DNA from: Arcicella gelida
GTDB taxonomy: Bacteria > Bacteroidota > Bacteroidia > Cytophagales > Spirosomataceae
Length of the DNA stretch: 64,000 nt
NCBI RefSeq assembly: GCF_034931025.1
Contig: NZ_JAYGIL010000025.1
Coordinates: 1-64,000, forward strand
Direction of reading: 5' to 3'
Shown here: positions 44,061-52,166 of the stretch, piece by piece
How positions within the stretch are numbered: position 1 is the stretch's first letter
Layout of the letters: every line of letters starts with the position of its first letter
The notes under the pieces: model-generated
Seen by the model: the letters and a program-made list of their open reading frames with translations, nothing else
Database searches by the model: none
Told to the model about the DNA's origin: nothing
Position numbers and translations under genes: made by a program

Positions 44061-45257
44061 ATGAGTAAACCAAAAGTAATTCTAGCATTTAGTGGAGGGC
44101 TTGATACCTCTTTTTGTGTAAAATATTTAGCAGACGATTGTGGATATGAAGTACATTCTGCCCTTGTTGATACAGGTGGATTTAGTGCTGAGGAGCTAAA
44201 AGACATTGAAACTAAAGCTTATGGACTTGGAGTGGCAAGCCATGTAACTTTAGATGTTGTAGAAAAATATTACAATGATTGTATCCGCTACATGGTATAT
44301 GGAAACGTATTGAAAAACAATACTTATCCACTTTCTGTATCGGCTGAAAGAGTTTTCCAAGCAACGGCTGTGGCTGAATATGCCAATAAAATCGGTGCAA
44401 AAGCGATTGCTCACGGAAGTACTGGTGCAGGAAACGACCAAGTGCGTTTTGATGTGGTTTTCCAAATCATGGTGCCAGACTGTAAAGTAATCACTCCTAT
44501 TCGTGATATGAAATTATCTCGTGAAGCTGAAATTGAATACTTAAAAGAAAAAGGCGTTGTTCGTGACTGGACAAAATCTGCATATTCTATCAACAAAGGA
44601 TTGTGGGGTACTTCTGTCGGTGGACGTGAAACGCTTACTTCTTATGGTTATTTACCAGAGTCTGCTTGGCCAACTCAAGTAACTGCTACTGGCGAAGAAA
44701 CTGTGAAATTACATTTTGAAAAAGGTGAATTAGTCGGTATCAATGATGAAACATTAACACCTGTTCAAGCCATCCGTAAGCTGACTGAAATTGCTGCTCC
44801 TTATGGTGTGGGTCGTGATATTCATGTTGGTGATACCATTATCGGTATTAAAGGAAGAGTTGGCTTTGAGGCGGCAGCTCCATTATTAATTATCAAAGCT
44901 CACCATTTATTAGAAAAACATACCCTTACAAAACAACAATTGTATTGGAAACAAACTTTAGGAGAAACTTACGGAACGATGCTTCACGAAGGACAATTTC
45001 TTGAGCCTGTAATGCGTAATTTTGAAACTTTCTTGGCTGATACTCAATCTAATGTTTCTGGAACAGTACAGATTCATTTAGCACCATATCGTTATCAATT
45101 ATTGGGTATTGAATCTAAATTTGATTTAATGTCGTCTATTTTTGGTTCTTATGGCGAAATGAACAACACTTGGACAGGCGATGACGTAAGAGGCTTCTCT
45201 AAAATTGTTTCTAACCAAACAATGATTCATAGAAAAGTTACTGAGGCTGGATTGTAG
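44061..45257 (+). CDS. argG: Argininosuccinate synthase
   Basis: This 398-aa enzyme joins citrulline and aspartate with ATP. The PP-loop reads AFSGGLDTS (residues 9-17), followed by HGSTGAGNDQVRFD, CKVITPIRDMKLSREAEIEY and YSINKGLWGTSVGG, all ArgG marks. It is the second biosynthetic gene of the arginine cluster, separated from the GNAT gene by 1.9 kb of accessory DNA and from argC by a toxin-antitoxin pair. Confidence 0.97.
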   Translation: MSKPKVILAFSGGLDTSFCVKYLADDCGYEVHSALVDTGGFSAEELKDIETKAYGLGVASHVTLDVVEKYYNDCIRYMVYGNVLKNNTYPLSVSAERVFQATAVAEYANKIGAKAIAHGSTGAGNDQVRFDVVFQIMVPDCKVITPIRDMKLSREAEIEYLKEKGVVRDWTKSAYSINKGLWGTSVGGRETLTSYGYLPESAWPTQVTATGEETVKLHFEKGELVGINDETLTPVQAIRKLTEIAAPYGVGRDIHVGDTIIGIKGRVGFEAAAPLLIIKAHHLLEKHTLTKQQLYWKQTLGETYGTMLHEGQFLEPVMRNFETFLADTQSNVSGTVQIHLAPYRYQLLGIESKFDLMSSIFGSYGEMNNTWTGDDVRGFSKIVSNQTMIHRKVTEAGL

Positions 45258-45386
45258 GAGTTGTGTATTTCGAGTGATGAGTTATGAGCCTTTTTTCCAG
45301 AAAAAATTATTCGCTTAGTAAAAATTGTTTTTTGTAGTATTTTAATGAAGGTCTAATCATTTATTAAACCTAAATCAAGAAATAAT

Positions 45387-45605
45387 ATGCTCACAACCAT
45401 CAAAGGAACGTATGAAAATGGACAAATCACTTTAGCGGAAAAGCCCATTTCAACACAGAAGATGAACGTCATCGTTACATTTTTGGAGGAGGAGATTGCA
45501 AAAAGCACTCCTCCAAAAACACGTAAAGCAGGAGGGCTTAGTGGTAAAGTGTGGATGTCTGATGATTTCAATGAATCACTTGAAGACTTAAAGGATTATA
45601 TGTAA
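45387..45605 (+). CDS. Type II antitoxin, VapB-like
   Basis: This 72-aa protein reads MLTTIKGTYENGQITLAEKP at the start, a short swapped-hairpin-like DNA-binding beginning, and ends GGLSGKVWMSDDFNESLEDL then KDYM. The C-terminal part is the toxin-binding tail typical for partners of PIN toxins. Its stop codon overlaps the toxin start by one base, so the pair is translationally coupled. It would neutralise the toxin and repress the operon. Confidence 0.88.
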   Translation: MLTTIKGTYENGQITLAEKPISTQKMNVIVTFLEEEIAKSTPPKTRKAGGLSGKVWMSDDFNESLEDLKDYM

Positions 45606-46003
45606 TGCAGTTATTGTTAGACACTCATACATTGATTTGGTTTTTAGAAGATAACCCTCTTCTAAAAACCAAATCCAAACAACTAATTGAAGACGAAACA
45701 AATGACATCTTTGTTAGTGCTGTTAGTTTTTATGAAATGAGTATCAAAATTTCAATTGGAAAACTTATACTTCCAGATTCTTTGGAATTCACTATTGAGA
45801 AAACGATTGAAAAAGACATTAAAATAATTGACTTGAACCGACATCACTCAATTCAATATCAGACCATTCCACTGCTTCCAGACCATAGAGACCCTTTTGA
45901 TAGAATGTTAATCGCTATTGCTGTTCATGAAGATTTAACTATCATATCAGCAGATGAAAAATTTAAAAATTACACGTCAATAATTCATCTTATTGAAGCA
46001 TAG
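45605..46003 (+). CDS. PIN-domain toxin, VapC-like
   Basis: This 132-aa ribonuclease has the PIN motifs LLLDTHTLIWFLE (D6), SAVSFYEMSIK with the second acidic residue (E44), and HRDPFDRMLIAIA (about D98 and D101). VapC toxins cleave tRNA or rRNA when free of the antitoxin. The pair is complete and seems intact. It sits between argG and the 46040 gene and interrupts the arginine cluster. Confidence 0.9.
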   Translation: MQLLLDTHTLIWFLEDNPLLKTKSKQLIEDETNDIFVSAVSFYEMSIKISIGKLILPDSLEFTIEKTIEKDIKIIDLNRHHSIQYQTIPLLPDHRDPFDRMLIAIAVHEDLTIISADEKFKNYTSIIHLIEA

Positions 46004-46039
46004 ATTGCCAATGAAATAGCTCTAAAAAGATAATACTGT

Positions 46040-46693
46040 ATGACTAGCCATCTACCCAAGCACCTTCTTTTTATTTTCCTTCTTATAATGATTCCTAAAA
46101 CTAGTTTCTCTCAAGAAACTAATGTTGATTCATTAGTTAAGCAACATAAAAAAATAGCTGTGCTGCCTCTAAAAGTTTACTATATCTACAAAACATTACC
46201 TGAGGGTTTAAAAGTCGGTGATGTTAGGAATAAAGAATACGAAGACGGCTTTTTACTTCAAAAGAAATTTAATGACTATTTAAAATTAAAAAAAGAGTCA
46301 GTTACTGTTGAAATACAATCGTTTGATGAAACAAATAGTCTTTTAGCTGAAAACGAAATTACGCTACAAGATTTAAAAGATTTACCTGCTGATTTTATTT
46401 GCAAAGCATTAAAAGTTGATGGGATAATTGATGCGGAAATAAGACTGAATACATTCATAAATAATGAAGAAATAGTAGGAAGAGAGTTGTTATCTATTGC
46501 TATTGGCGTAGGAAATAAAAATAAATTAGATAACTCAGTACTTTCTAAAATGAAAATTTCTGATGGAAATACGGGTGAAATGATTGGCGAGTTTCCACTA
46601 GTTTTAGTAGGAACAATGTTTAAATCTACTGAAAAAGTAATCGAAAAAATGCTGTGGTTAAACTTTAAAAATACTCCTTACTATAAAAAATAA
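46040..46693 (+). CDS. Secreted protein of unknown function, 217 aa
   Basis: A signal peptide (LFIFLLIMIPKTSFSQ, about residues 9-24) precedes a domain with KKIAVLPLKVYY and CKALKVDGIIDAEIRL. This start resembles TolB-N/CsgG-like periplasmic proteins that share the IAVLPF strand, but the match is loose. Its stop lies 1 bp before argC, so it probably shares the argC transcript although it has no obvious link to arginine. Confidence 0.65.
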   Translation: MTSHLPKHLLFIFLLIMIPKTSFSQETNVDSLVKQHKKIAVLPLKVYYIYKTLPEGLKVGDVRNKEYEDGFLLQKKFNDYLKLKKESVTVEIQSFDETNSLLAENEITLQDLKDLPADFICKALKVDGIIDAEIRLNTFINNEEIVGRELLSIAIGVGNKNKLDNSVLSKMKISDGNTGEMIGEFPLVLVGTMFKSTEKVIEKMLWLNFKNTPYYKK

Positions 46694-46694
46694 T

Positions 46695-47654
46695 ATGATA
46701 AAAGTAGGTATAATAGGCGGTGCAGGATATACAGGAGGAGAATTATTAAGAATCCTGATTCATCACCCAGCAGTAGAAATTGTTTTTGTTAATTCAAAAT
46801 CGCAAGCAGGAAAACCTGTTTACAGTACTCATACTGATTTATTAGGTGATACTGATTTACTCTTTTCAGACGACCTTCATACAGATATTGATGTTGCTTT
46901 CCTTTGTTCGGGACATGGTGAATCAAAGAAATTCTTAGAAGCAAATCCTTCTTTTAAAAGTATTAAAATCGTTGATTTAAGTACTGATTACCGTGACCAA
47001 TCTGAAGGTTTTGTATATGGTTTGGCAGAATTACAAAGAGAGAAAATCAAAACGGCTCAACACATTGCTAACCCTGGATGTTTTGCTACTTCAATTGAAT
47101 TAGCATTATTACCATTGGCAAATGCTGGAATTTTAACTGACGATATTCATATTTCGGCAGTTACGGGTTCAACTGGAGCGGGACAAAGTTTATCAGCCAC
47201 CAGTCATTTTTCTTGGAGAAATAATAACATTTCTATTTACAAAGCATTTACGCATCAGCATTTACAAGAAATTGGCATGGTGGTAAATACTTTGCAAAGT
47301 GATTTCGACCAAAGTTTTAATTTTATTCCATATCGTGGAAATTTCACTCGTGGAATCATGGCGAATGTTTATACAAGCTTTGATGGTACTTTGGAAGATG
47401 CTAAAAAGTTGTATAAAAAATATTACGAAGCACATCCTTTTACGCATGTTAGCGATAAGCCTGTGGACGTTAAACAAGTTGTAAACACCAATAAATGCCT
47501 TGTTTCATTAGAAGTACACAATGGCAATTTATTGATTTCAAGTATTATTGATAACCTAACAAAGGGAGCTTCTGGACAAGCCGTTCAAAACATGAATTTG
47601 ATGTTTGGTCTTGATGAAAAAACTGGTTTAGGTTTAAAATCGGTAGGCTTCTAA
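46695..47654 (+). CDS. argC: N-acetyl-gamma-glutamyl-phosphate reductase
   Basis: This 319-aa enzyme reduces N-acylglutamyl phosphate to the semialdehyde with NADPH. The N-terminal nucleotide-binding loop is GGAGYTGGELLR; the catalytic cysteine is C129 in NPGCFATS. AVTGSTGAG and the late HQHLQEI follow. Length is on the short side but usual for Bacteroidota. In this phylum the acyl group may be succinyl instead of acetyl; this cannot be decided from ArgC. Confidence 0.95.
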   Translation: MIKVGIIGGAGYTGGELLRILIHHPAVEIVFVNSKSQAGKPVYSTHTDLLGDTDLLFSDDLHTDIDVAFLCSGHGESKKFLEANPSFKSIKIVDLSTDYRDQSEGFVYGLAELQREKIKTAQHIANPGCFATSIELALLPLANAGILTDDIHISAVTGSTGAGQSLSATSHFSWRNNNISIYKAFTHQHLQEIGMVVNTLQSDFDQSFNFIPYRGNFTRGIMANVYTSFDGTLEDAKKLYKKYYEAHPFTHVSDKPVDVKQVVNTNKCLVSLEVHNGNLLISSIIDNLTKGASGQAVQNMNLMFGLDEKTGLGLKSVGF

Positions 47655-47669
47655 ACTACCGATTTTTTT
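47637..47669 (+). terminator. Terminator overlapping the argC stop codon
   Basis: AAATCGGTAG pairs with CTACCGATTTTTTT. The left arm lies in the last codons of argC and the stop codon is in the loop. Confidence 0.8.
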
Positions 47670-47699
47670 ATCATCATTTTTATAATCCTTCATTCATCA

Positions 47700-48575
47700 A
47701 TGTATAAAATCCTAACCTTTATTTTAATTAGTATTTCATTTACTTTTTCAAGTACTGCACGAGAAATAAAACCATTAAGTAAAAAACCATACAGCAGAAA
47801 AGGAGAATATTATTTCTTTTGGGGATATAATCGTTCGGAATATGCCAATTCGGACATTACTTTTAGAGGTAAAGGTTATGATTTTACCCTCCATAATGCT
47901 ACGGCAAAAGATTTACCAATTCCTTTTAGTGCTGACGTTTATTTTGATATTACCAGATTATCGGTTCCTCAATATAATATTCGTTATGGATACTTTTTTA
48001 GTGACCATTGGAGTATTTCAATTGGTTCGGACCACATGAAATATGTAATGGATGATAACCAAACGCTTGAAGTATCTGGACATATTTCAGCTCAGGTTTC
48101 AGACCCAGCAATTACTGTAAATCCAGAATATGTTGGTGATTTTAATCGTACTCCTAAATTGATTCGCCCAGAAGATTTTTTGCATTATGAACATACTGAC
48201 GGCTTCAATTACTTGCATTTAGAACTTGACCGTTACGACCGTTTATGGAAAGCAAAAAACAATATTCAAGGTATTGATTGGCTAGTAGGTGTAGGTGCAG
48301 GAACAATTATTCCAAGAACAGACTCACATTTGTTTACCATTGGACGGAATAATCATTTCAATTTTGCAGGTTATGGCGTTTCATTGAAAACAGGTTTACG
48401 ATTCGACCTTTCACGAAGGTTCTTTTTACAGACAGATTTAAAAGGTGGTTTTACAAGATTAAATCATGTTCATACCACTGGACGAGACAGTGATTATGCC
48501 CAGCAAAGTATTTGGTTCGGAGAATTTTATGGTGTTTTGGGCTACAAGTTTGGTAGAAAAAGGGTAAATAAATAA
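47700..48575 (+). CDS. Probable outer-membrane beta-barrel protein, 291 aa
   Basis: A signal peptide (ILISISFTFSSTA) precedes alternating aromatic strands (YYFFWGYNRSEY, YNIRYGYFFSDHWSISIG, WLVGVGAGTIIP, GVSLKTGLRFDLSRRFFLQT). The protein ends in a basic tail after WFGEFYGVLGYKFG. The strand pattern and Tyr/Phe richness fit a porin-like barrel of a kind common in Bacteroidota. Function is unknown. It starts 30 bp after the argC terminator and is otherwise alone. Confidence 0.75.
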   Translation: MYKILTFILISISFTFSSTAREIKPLSKKPYSRKGEYYFFWGYNRSEYANSDITFRGKGYDFTLHNATAKDLPIPFSADVYFDITRLSVPQYNIRYGYFFSDHWSISIGSDHMKYVMDDNQTLEVSGHISAQVSDPAITVNPEYVGDFNRTPKLIRPEDFLHYEHTDGFNYLHLELDRYDRLWKAKNNIQGIDWLVGVGAGTIIPRTDSHLFTIGRNNHFNFAGYGVSLKTGLRFDLSRRFFLQTDLKGGFTRLNHVHTTGRDSDYAQQSIWFGEFYGVLGYKFGRKRVNK

Positions 48576-48626
48576 GTTATATAATCATGAGTTCTTAGTA
48601 TTTTTATACAGATAAATTTAAAGCAA

Positions 48627-48803
48627 ATGAAAGGTGGAAATTATATAACGAATGATAAAGGCGTAAAAACTGCCGTCCTCATCGACATGAAAATCCATCG
48701 TGAGCGTATTGAAGACTTACTTGATGGACTTTCTGCTGAGGCTAATCACAATGAACCTACAATCTCTTTAAGAGAAGCTATTCAACAAAGGCGAAGGAAT
48801 TAG
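48627..48803 (+). CDS. Orphan antitoxin, Phd/RelB-like, 58 aa
   Basis: The frame MKGGNYITNDKGVKTAVLID followed by MKIHRERIEDLLDGL has the YITN-DxxGxKTAVxI start seen in small Phd/RelB-type antitoxins, then a helical tail with SLREAIQQRRRN. A toxin gene normally follows; none is seen before argD. It is therefore an orphan antitoxin or the leftover of a decayed pair. Confidence 0.65.
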   Translation: MKGGNYITNDKGVKTAVLIDMKIHRERIEDLLDGLSAEANHNEPTISLREAIQQRRRN

Positions 48804-48878
48804 TTATAAAAGTAATAGTTATGAATTATGAGTCAGTAATTTACGAAGGTTTAGATTTGTCTTTAAAACGGAAATGAC

Positions 48879-48940
48879 GTAGCGGCAAACCCTTGCGGTT
48901 GCCGTTTTGAGTACGGCAACCGCAAGGGTTTGCCGCTACA
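48879..48940. repeat. Palindromic repeat, family A, perfect inverted pair
   Basis: GTAGCGGCAAACCC...GGTTGCCGT at 48879-48906 is repeated exactly in reverse complement at 48913-48940, with TTTGAGT-type spacer between. The pair forms one 28-bp hairpin. The copy differs from other family A units by coordinated T-to-C changes in both arms. The gap 48804-49154 holds nothing else. Confidence 0.9.
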
Positions 48941-49154
48941 GAAATTGTTATTTTAAGAAATGTTTTGAACAAGATTAAATCATTAGTAAAGCCCTAATTA
49001 TAAGTAATGAAATAAAATTATTTATATACCATAATTCATAAAATATCACGCTTTATTTTAAATTAAATGATGAAATAATCACAATAGTTGTCTTAAATAT
49101 TGGTCATCGAAAAGAAATTTATGACTAACAGCTATTGACTTAATAACACAAGAA

Positions 49155-50285
49155 ATGAATCTTTTTAATGTATATCCTCTTTACGACATCACGCCTGTAA
49201 AAGCAAAAGGTAGCTATTTATGGGATAAAAATGGTGTTGAATATCTTGACTTTTATGGTGGTCATGCGGTAATTTCAATCGGACATTCACATCCGTATTA
49301 TGTTCAGCAATTGACTGAGCAATTACAAAACATTGGCTTTTATTCAAACTCTGTTAATATTCCTATTCAAAGTGAATTGGCAGAGAAATTAGGAAAACTG
49401 TCGGGTTGCGAAGAGTACGATTTATTCCTTTGTAATTCTGGAGCAGAAGCCAACGAAAATGCCTTGAAAGTAGCATCTTTTTTCAATGGTCGTAAAAAAG
49501 TGATTGCTTTCTCTAAAGCATTCCATGGAAGAACGGCTGGTGCTGTGGCTGTTACAGATAATAAAGCGATTGTTGCCCCTGTAAATTACGATGAACACGT
49601 TACTTTCCTCCCATTCAACGATGTTGAAACGCTTACAGCTAATGTAACAGAAGAAACTTGTGCCGTGATTATCGAAGGTATTCAAGGAGTAGGTGGAATC
49701 AATGTTGCTTCTGATGAATTTTTGAAAGCAGCTCGTGAAGCTTGTGACAAAACGGGTGCAATCTTGATTTTGGATTCGGTTCAATGCGGATATGGTCGTT
49801 CGGGAAAATTCTTCTCTCATCAATTCTCAGGCATCAAACCAGACTTGATTACAACAGCCAAAGGAATGGGCAATGGCTTCCCGATTGGTGCTGTCTTGAT
49901 TGCTCCAAAATTCAAAGCTAAACATGGAATGTTAGGCACAACTTTCGGTGGAAATCACTTGGCTTGTGCGGCGGCAGTAGCGGTTTTGGATGTAATGAAA
50001 GAGGAAGCCTTGATAGAAAATGCCGCTAAAATGGGCGAGTATTTATTTGAAAAACTGAGCAAATTGGAAGGCATCAAAGAATTACGTGGACGTGGCTTAA
50101 TGATTGGTATTGAATTTGAACAACCCGTTGATAAAATCAGAGATACTTTACTTTTTGAACATCATATTTTCTGTGGATATGCTGGCAAACATACTTTACG
50201 TTTATTACCAAGCCTTGCTATTACTCAAAAAGAATGTGATACTTTCTTACAGGCTTTAGAAGAAGTTATTTCGGTAACGGCTTAG
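49155..50285 (+). CDS. argD: Acetylornithine (or N-succinylornithine) aminotransferase
   Basis: This 376-aa class III PLP aminotransferase makes the N-acylated ornithine from the ArgC product and glutamate. The PLP lysine is K236 in TTAKGMGNGFPIGA; GGHAVISIGHSHP and CNSGAEANENALK are seen near the start, with FHGRTAGAVAVT and the QGVGGI loop later. The gene follows the arginine genes on the same strand. Bacteroidota can use N-succinyl intermediates, so the exact acyl group is open. Confidence 0.94.
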   Translation: MNLFNVYPLYDITPVKAKGSYLWDKNGVEYLDFYGGHAVISIGHSHPYYVQQLTEQLQNIGFYSNSVNIPIQSELAEKLGKLSGCEEYDLFLCNSGAEANENALKVASFFNGRKKVIAFSKAFHGRTAGAVAVTDNKAIVAPVNYDEHVTFLPFNDVETLTANVTEETCAVIIEGIQGVGGINVASDEFLKAAREACDKTGAILILDSVQCGYGRSGKFFSHQFSGIKPDLITTAKGMGNGFPIGAVLIAPKFKAKHGMLGTTFGGNHLACAAAVAVLDVMKEEALIENAAKMGEYLFEKLSKLEGIKELRGRGLMIGIEFEQPVDKIRDTLLFEHHIFCGYAGKHTLRLLPSLAITQKECDTFLQALEEVISVTA

Positions 50286-50308
50286 TCATAGTACTTACTC
50301 AAAATAAG

Positions 50309-50354
50309 AGGCTGAAACAAAATACTTAATGGTGTTTTGTTTCAGCCTTTTTTG
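50309..50354 (+). terminator. Terminator after argD
   Basis: AGGCTGAAACAAAATAC pairs with GTGTTTTGTTTCAGCCT and is followed by TTTTTT. Stem of about 17 bp. Confidence 0.88.
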
Positions 50355-50449
50355 ATTCATGCTATTAGTGATTGAAAAATGCCTAAAATATCTTAATTTT
50401 AAAAAGTTAAAAACCTAGTCATAACTCCCTTAAAAACAACAGAAAAACC

Positions 50450-51190
50450 ATGTCAACTACAACCGAAACGGGACATGCTATTAATGTCCGTAATTTTTTA
50501 GACCTTATCAATGTTTGTAAAGCTTTTGGTACCCAATATCAGCCTAGCAAAACCTCAATTCAAATTCCTACTTTAGAAGAAACGCTTGCACAAGCTGAAA
50601 AGGCGTTAGATGACGTCATCAAATATAATATTGCTTATAATGCTGCGATTAATGCACGGTTCGACCTCTTCAAAAACAACAAAACTTTAGCGACTAGACT
50701 CGTTAATGCTTTTGATAACTCCGATGCTCTTGCTGAAACGAAAAAAGATGTGAAAGGATTTAACAGAAAATTACAAGGTAAAAAAGCAAGTGAAGGAAAA
50801 AAGAAAGGCATTGAAGAGGATGCACAAAACCCAAAGACAAAAACAGTTTCGTCTATCCAACTCTCCTACACGAATCAAGTAGAACATCTCCGTGCCTTGC
50901 TTAGTATCCTTGCCAACGAACCAAGTTATGCCCCCAATGAAGTAACGCTACAAGTAAATACTATTCAGGAATTATTGACCAATCAAATGACAGCGAATGA
51001 AAAGGTTTCCTCCAGTTTTGTAGCATTAAGTAATGCCCGCTTGAAAAGAGATAGCATTTTGTATGAAGCAGAAATAGGCTTGCATGCAAGAAGTCTTCTT
51101 GTAAAAAAATATGTAAAATCCATCTTTGGTAGCACCAGCCCTGAATATAAGCTATTGAGCAAGATAACATTCAATGTGATTAGGAAATAA
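50450..51190 (+). CDS. Uncharacterised 246-aa protein, paralogue of the gene at 9707
   Basis: The same family as the gene at 9707: it starts MSTTTETGHAINVRNFLDLI, has FNRKLQGKKASEGKKKG in the middle, QLSYTNQVEHLRALLSILA, YAPNEVTLQVNTIQELL and a VKKYVKSIFGSTSPEYKLLS end. No signal peptide or membrane span. It is probably soluble, helical and cytoplasmic. The stop codon is followed immediately by a 21-bp tandem array; the paralogue has an array of the same period 3' of it. Function unknown. Confidence 0.87.
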   Translation: MSTTTETGHAINVRNFLDLINVCKAFGTQYQPSKTSIQIPTLEETLAQAEKALDDVIKYNIAYNAAINARFDLFKNNKTLATRLVNAFDNSDALAETKKDVKGFNRKLQGKKASEGKKKGIEEDAQNPKTKTVSSIQLSYTNQVEHLRALLSILANEPSYAPNEVTLQVNTIQELLTNQMTANEKVSSSFVALSNARLKRDSILYEAEIGLHARSLLVKKYVKSIFGSTSPEYKLLSKITFNVIRK

Positions 51191-51210
51191 AAGATTAAGG
51201 ACTGAGTAAA

Positions 51211-51462
51211 AAAGAAATATCACTACTCAGAAAAGAAATAGAGCTACTTGAAAAAGAAATAATATTACTCAAAAAAGAAATGTAGCTACGTGGAAAAGAA
51301 ATATCACTACTCATAAAAGAAATAAAGATACTTGAAAAAGAAATAATACTACTCAGAAAAAAAATATAGCTACTTGTAAAAGAAATGTTACTACTCAAAA
51401 AGGAAATAGAGCTACTTGAAAAAGAAATAGAGCTACTCAGAAAAGAAAACTCGCTACTTTAT
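51211..51462. repeat. 21-bp tandem array, array 2
   Basis: Twelve units of exactly 21 bp with core AAAGAAATANNNCTACT. Alternate units end CTC or CTT, so a 42-bp higher unit is visible. In the plus frame they read as heptads like KEIELLE, the Ile/Leu pattern of a coiled coil, but two TAG codons interrupt. A thirteenth, weaker unit may overlap the stop of the 246-aa gene at 51190. The minus-strand frame across it is a by-product of the repeat. Confidence 0.92.
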
Positions 51463-51464
51463 CA

Positions 51465-51695
51465 TTAGCTCTCAGCTAATATTTTAGAAAGAATTGTACC
51501 CCAACTGCCCATTTCCTCTAAATTATCTTGGCTTACAACAATTTTACTTTCTTTTAAGCAAAGTTTGAATAGCCTTTCATAAGTCCGTCGATTGATGGAA
51601 CTACTATCTCTCCAACTAAAGATCTGTTGATTTTCAGCATCGGTAGTTTCTCCATGAAAATGCCTAGAGAGTAATATGTAATCAATTTTTTTCAT
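51465..51695 (-). CDS. FecR-like anti-sigma factor N-terminus, 76 aa (probably truncated)
   Basis: The sequence MKKIDYILLSRHFHGETTDA is followed by ENQQIFSWRDSSSINRRTYE. It resembles the cytoplasmic start of FecR-type anti-sigma factors, in which LxxYLxGEAsxxExxxxxxW is common. A normal FecR has 300 or more residues with a membrane span; here the frame stops after 76, beside the edge of array 2. It may be a remnant or a stand-alone small protein. The family call is weak. Confidence 0.5.
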   Translation of the reverse strand: MKKIDYILLSRHFHGETTDAENQQIFSWRDSSSINRRTYERLFKLCLKESKIVVSQDNLEEMGSWGTILSKILAES

Positions 51696-52166
51696 AAAAA
51701 AATGAAAAATAAAGGACTGGTAGCAAAGTTAAAATTTGAAGATATTATAACAATAGACTACAGGTTGATAAATAAGTAACAAAATTTGAACAAAAATTAT
51801 TAAAAGTATTATAAACTAAAATGGAATATCGACGTGGAATTCTTTGCTAGAATCCATTAGGTAATAAACAACAAAGCAAATGAAAATCAATCACTTAGGT
51901 CATAAAAAAGTATGCCTTCAAATTAAAAAACATAAAGATTATAGTCTAATATTTGGCTAACACTCAGCCGATTAAACATAATTGCACAAAGTACAACATC
52001 ATTCATATTTTGATATTAGCCAATAAAGTAATTATTTTGCGTTTCTTTTGGGTTCCCTAGAATCTATCAGAAGATAGTATCACATTGTAATTTCTTTATC
52101 AAAAACCTTGTCTTTGATGCTTTGGAGCTGATAGATAGCGAAAAATCAATAACTTAATATTTAAAA
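51696..52166. other. Gap between the FecR-like frame and ppiD
   Basis: About 470 bp, AT-rich, no reading frame of interest, no strong hairpin with T-run. It must carry the divergent promoters of the two neighbours; a box TTATTTTGCG near 52032 could be a -7 element for ppiD but is not convincing. Confidence 0.4.

Noticed and set aside
49422..49823. 133-codon minus-strand frame inside argD
   Set aside because: argD is complete and clearly the coding strand.
9707..51190. Diversity-generating retroelement with the 245-aa paralogues as targets
   Set aside because: No reverse transcriptase and no near-identical template/variable repeat with adenine-specific changes is seen.
51195..51398. 67-codon minus-strand frame rich in Ser, Ile and Phe
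   Set aside because: It is the reverse complement of the 21-bp array 2, whose period is a multiple of three and so keeps frames open on both strands.
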